Shown: piece after piece, positions 5,894-7,783 of the stretch
Numbering within the stretch: the stretch's first letter is position 1
How the letters are laid out: each line of letters opens with the position of its first letter
DNA from: Planctomycetota bacterium
GTDB lineage: Bacteria > Planctomycetota > Planctomycetia > Pirellulales > Pirellulaceae
DNA: 7,783 nucleotides
Direction of reading: 5' to 3'
NCBI GenBank assembly: GCA_019347795.1
Contig: JAHWKS010000220.1
Span: forward strand, 1 to 7,783
The notes under the pieces: model-generated
Database searches by the model: none
What the model was told of the DNA's origin: nothing
The model's input: only the letters and a program-made list of their open reading frames with translations
Translations under genes and position numbers: made by a program

Positions 5894-6972
5894 TTGCACT
5901 TACCGTCATCGTTCCCGTACGGAACGAGGCTCGATTCATTGCCGCCACGCTGGATGCCGTGGCATCCCAGGACTTCCCGCGGAACGAATATGAGGTCCTG
6001 GTGGTCGACGGCCGCAGCACCGACGAGACGCGCGGGGTGGTTTCCGTCTGGCTGGACGCGCATCCCCAGATCAACGCCCGCCTGCTGGACAACCCGGGCC
6101 GGTTGTCCAGTTGCGGGCGGAACGTGGGCGTGCGGGCTGCGCAGGGGCGCCGGATCGCCGTAATCGACGGGCACGTTCACATTCCCGGCAATCAGCTTTT
6201 GGCGGCAATCGTCGGATTGGCCGATGAGAAGGGCGCCGAATGTCTTGCGCGTCCGGCGCCGCTGGATGCGCCGGGAACGCCGGACGGTCCCCCGCGATGG
6301 ATCGCCGCAGCTCGGAAGTCGCCGCTGGGGCACAGCCGGTCGTCCTACATTTACAGCAGCGTGGAAGGGTTCGTGGATCCGGTCAGCAGCGGCTTTGCCT
6401 ACAGCGCGGACGTGTTTCGCCGGGTCGGCCTGTTCGATGAAACCTTCGACGCGGCGGAAGACGTGGAGTTTCATCACCGGCTGAAGCGGGCGGGAGTGCA
6501 GGCCTACACCTCGCCGGAGTTGCTCATCTATTCCTATCCGCGGGAGTCGCTGGCGTCGCTGTTCCGGCAGATGACGCGGTACGGAATCGGCCGGGCCCGC
6601 CTGGTGCGAAAGCATCGCGAGGCGTTCACGAAAGAGACGCTCGCGCCCTCGGCCGTGCTGCTGCTCCTAGCCCTGGCGCCGGCCGCGGCAGCGCTGGCGT
6701 GGCTGTGGCCTGCGGCAGCGATCGCCTACGCCGCCGCGATCGCGCTGTATGCGGCGGCGGCGGTGACATCCGCTGGCGCCCAGCCGGCGGTGCGCGGCCG
6801 GCTGGCGCCCACGCTGTACGCGGCGGCGGCGATCGGCGTGGTTCATTGCGGGTTGGGATGGGGATTTCTTTCGACCATCGTGCTTCCGCGGAGTTCCGGG
6901 GCTTTGCATTCGTCGACGGGCTCGCCCGCAAAGCGAAAACCGGAAACCGCAGCGGCTACGGACGTTTCATGA
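5890..6972 (+). CDS. GT2 glycosyltransferase, ExoA-like, with C-terminal membrane segments
   Basis: Inverting GT-A fold glycosyltransferase of 360 residues. The frame is open much further upstream (to 5437), but that part reads as Arg/Gly-rich nonsense over the deacetylase. The ATGA start at 5890 with its ribosome binding site gives the canonical N-terminus TVIVPVRNE (5-13). YEVLVVDGRSTDET follows, with D40 for the nucleotide. GRLSSCGRNVGVRAAQG precedes AVIDGHVHIPG, where D93-G-H95 takes the place of the DXD metal site, as is common in ExoA-type succinoglycan transferases. SSGFAYSADVFRRVGLFDE and the acidic AEDVEF (E190, D191) mark the acceptor side and probable catalytic base. Hydrophobic, Ala-rich stretches at about 254-275, 277-297 and 312-335 should anchor it in the inner membrane. 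The last 25 or so residues are polar. It lies between a deacetylase and an O-antigen ligase-like gene, both with ATGA overlaps. The sugar transferred is unknown. Confidence 0.92.
   Translation: MIALTVIVPVRNEARFIAATLDAVASQDFPRNEYEVLVVDGRSTDETRGVVSVWLDAHPQINARLLDNPGRLSSCGRNVGVRAAQGRRIAVIDGHVHIPGNQLLAAIVGLADEKGAECLARPAPLDAPGTPDGPPRWIAAARKSPLGHSRSSYIYSSVEGFVDPVSSGFAYSADVFRRVGLFDETFDAAEDVEFHHRLKRAGVQAYTSPELLIYSYPRESLASLFRQMTRYGIGRARLVRKHREAFTKETLAPSAVLLLLALAPAAAALAWLWPAAAIAYAAAIALYAAAAVTSAGAQPAVRGRLAPTLYAAAAIGVVHCGLGWGFLSTIVLPRSSGALHSSTGSPAKRKPETAAATDVS
6085..6110. repeat. Perfect inverted repeat (10-base arms, 6-base loop) within the GT2 gene
   Basis: ctggacaacc at 6085-6094 is the exact reverse complement of ggttgtccag at 6101-6110, with loop cgggcc. 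As RNA this would form a stable GC-rich hairpin. No T-tract follows and it lies in conserved coding sequence (LLDNPGRLSS), so it is not an intrinsic terminator. It may be chance, or a pause or processing element. Confidence 0.6.
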
Positions 6973-7783
6973 TGCAACCGCTCCTTACCTACGACGAAGC
7001 CGGGGCCGGCGCGCCGTTCCCACGCTGGCTGAACGCCGGCCGGCCCCTGGTGCGCGGAGTTTGGCCGGCGTCGCTCCCGCTGTGGATGGCCGCCGTCTAC
7101 GTCGGGCTGTTCATCATTCGTCCGTGGGAGAAGCTGTTCCCCTCGCTCGGCGCTTTGCACTTCGAGCGGGCCTACGCCATCGCCATGCTGGCGGCCGTCG
7201 TCGTCAGCGGGCAACTGAGGGTGCGGCTGGATCGGCAGACGGCGGCGGTTCTGGCTTACCTGGGCGCGGTGGGGCTATCCGTCGCGTTCGCGTGGCGGTC
7301 GGAGTTGGCGTATTACCCCTTCTACGTGTATGCGTCCGTCGTGCTGTTTTACTTTGTGTTGATGTCGGTGATTCGCACCCCTTACCAACTGGTGTTCATC
7401 GTCAGTTGCTACGTCGGGGCCATGGGGTTGTACGGGGCTAAAGCGCTTTGGGAGTTCTTCGTGCACGGCGATCACGTCACCGACATGGGCATTCGGCGGC
7501 TCGTGGGCATCGAGCACAGCTTCGGCGGGCCCAACGCCGTGGCCAGCTCGTTTGTGATTTCGCTGCCGGTGGCGCTTTTCCTTTGGTCGTCGCGCCGCGA
7601 GATCACCGAGGGATGGCCCGACGGCATCCGCAGCGCGTTTGGGCCTTCGCTGGCGGCCTATGGGGCTCTCGCCGTGACCGTGATCATTCTTACCGGCAGC
7701 CGAGCCGGAATGGTTTCGTTCGTCGCGTTCGTGTGGCTGCTGGCCCTCCGCCGGCCAGGCTTCGAGCGCAAGGCAGCGTCCAT
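6969..7783 (+). CDS. O-antigen ligase/polymerase-like membrane protein (Wzy_C type), 3' end outside the window
   Basis: The frame is open from ATG 6969 to the right edge, 271 residues without a stop; ATG 6972, the second codon, is an equal start choice. A cytoplasmic leader of about 30 residues is followed by hydrophobic stretches at roughly 35-50, 69-79, 91-108, 115-134, 140-157, 190-206, 226-241 and 248-260. RPWE at 51-54 lies just after the first segment. IEHSFGGPNAVAS (181-193) matches the G-x-x-N-P/P-N loop typical of the O-antigen ligase superfamily, and TGSRAGM (242-248) matches its conserved SRxG element. These proteins join lipid-linked glycans to each other (Wzy polymerase) or to an acceptor (WaaL ligase or protein O-glycosyltransferase) on the periplasmic side; which one cannot be decided from this part. 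Family members usually have 400 or more residues, so a third or more is missing, including the large periplasmic loop. The start overlaps the GT2 stop as ATGA. Confidence 0.87.
   Translation, partial: MMQPLLTYDEAGAGAPFPRWLNAGRPLVRGVWPASLPLWMAAVYVGLFIIRPWEKLFPSLGALHFERAYAIAMLAAVVVSGQLRVRLDRQTAAVLAYLGAVGLSVAFAWRSELAYYPFYVYASVVLFYFVLMSVIRTPYQLVFIVSCYVGAMGLYGAKALWEFFVHGDHVTDMGIRRLVGIEHSFGGPNAVASSFVISLPVALFLWSSRREITEGWPDGIRSAFGPSLAAYGALAVTVIILTGSRAGMVSFVAFVWLLALRRPGFERKAAS

Noticed and set aside
5949..5970. Near-palindrome around ggatgcc-gt-ggcatcc
   Set aside because: Short arms with a two-base loop and a bulge, inside conserved coding sequence near the GT2 N-terminus; likely chance and too tight to form a good hairpin.
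6660..6840. Runs of gcg/gcc triplets that look like microsatellite repeats
   Set aside because: They encode the Ala-rich membrane segments of the GT2 protein and have no regular unit beyond codon bias.
1..7783. Search for tRNA, rRNA, CRISPR, insertion sequences and attachment sites
   Set aside because: No clover-leaf-like segments, regularly spaced repeats, transposase motifs or flanking inverted repeats were seen; coding sequence fills essentially the whole window.

Overview
The window is a GC-rich (about two thirds by eye) bacterial segment packed with genes for building a surface polysaccharide. All eight supported genes lie on the + strand and no non-coding gap exceeds about 17 bases. 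I see no RNA genes, mobile elements, CRISPR arrays, promoters or terminators, so the window is probably the interior of one long operon that continues past both edges. The content suggests a Gram-negative or otherwise diderm, high-GC bacterium. Planctomycetota, Myxococcota-like or related environmental lineages would all fit, but there is no taxonomic marker and I hold the phylum call only weakly.

Layout, left to right: (1) <2-655, FkbM-type SAM-dependent methyltransferase, with its start outside or very near the left edge; (2) 633-1811, GT4-type GT-B glycosyltransferase; (3) 1829-2827, polysaccharide deacetylase (NodB/CE4 fold) with a long insert; (4) 2842-4059, second GT4-type glycosyltransferase; (5) 4056-5108, divergent GT-B glycosyltransferase-like protein with an altered EX7E motif; (6) 5105-5893, second, shorter polysaccharide deacetylase; (7) 5890-6972, GT2 glycosyltransferase resembling the ExoA group, with C-terminal membrane segments; (8) 6969->7783, multi-pass membrane protein of the O-antigen ligase/polymerase (Wzy_C-like) type, cut by the right edge.

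The last four junctions (4/5, 5/6, 6/7, 7/8) are all ATGA overlaps, where the start codon shares bases with the preceding stop. This points to translational coupling and fixed relative output of genes 4 to 8. A working model, which is inference, is as follows. The glycosyltransferases assemble a repeat unit on a lipid carrier at the inner face of the membrane. The two deacetylases, which lack evident signal peptides, remove N-acetyl groups from sugars or intermediates in the cytoplasm. The FkbM enzyme O-methylates the glycan or a precursor. The membrane protein polymerises or ligates the exported unit. No flippase, priming transferase, sugar-nucleotide enzyme or chain-length regulator is in view; if the locus is complete they should lie outside the window.

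I found no clear sign of a wholly new system. The most distinctive points are the two different cytoplasmic deacetylases interleaved with glycosyltransferases, the divergent active-site motif of gene 5, and the chain of coupled starts.
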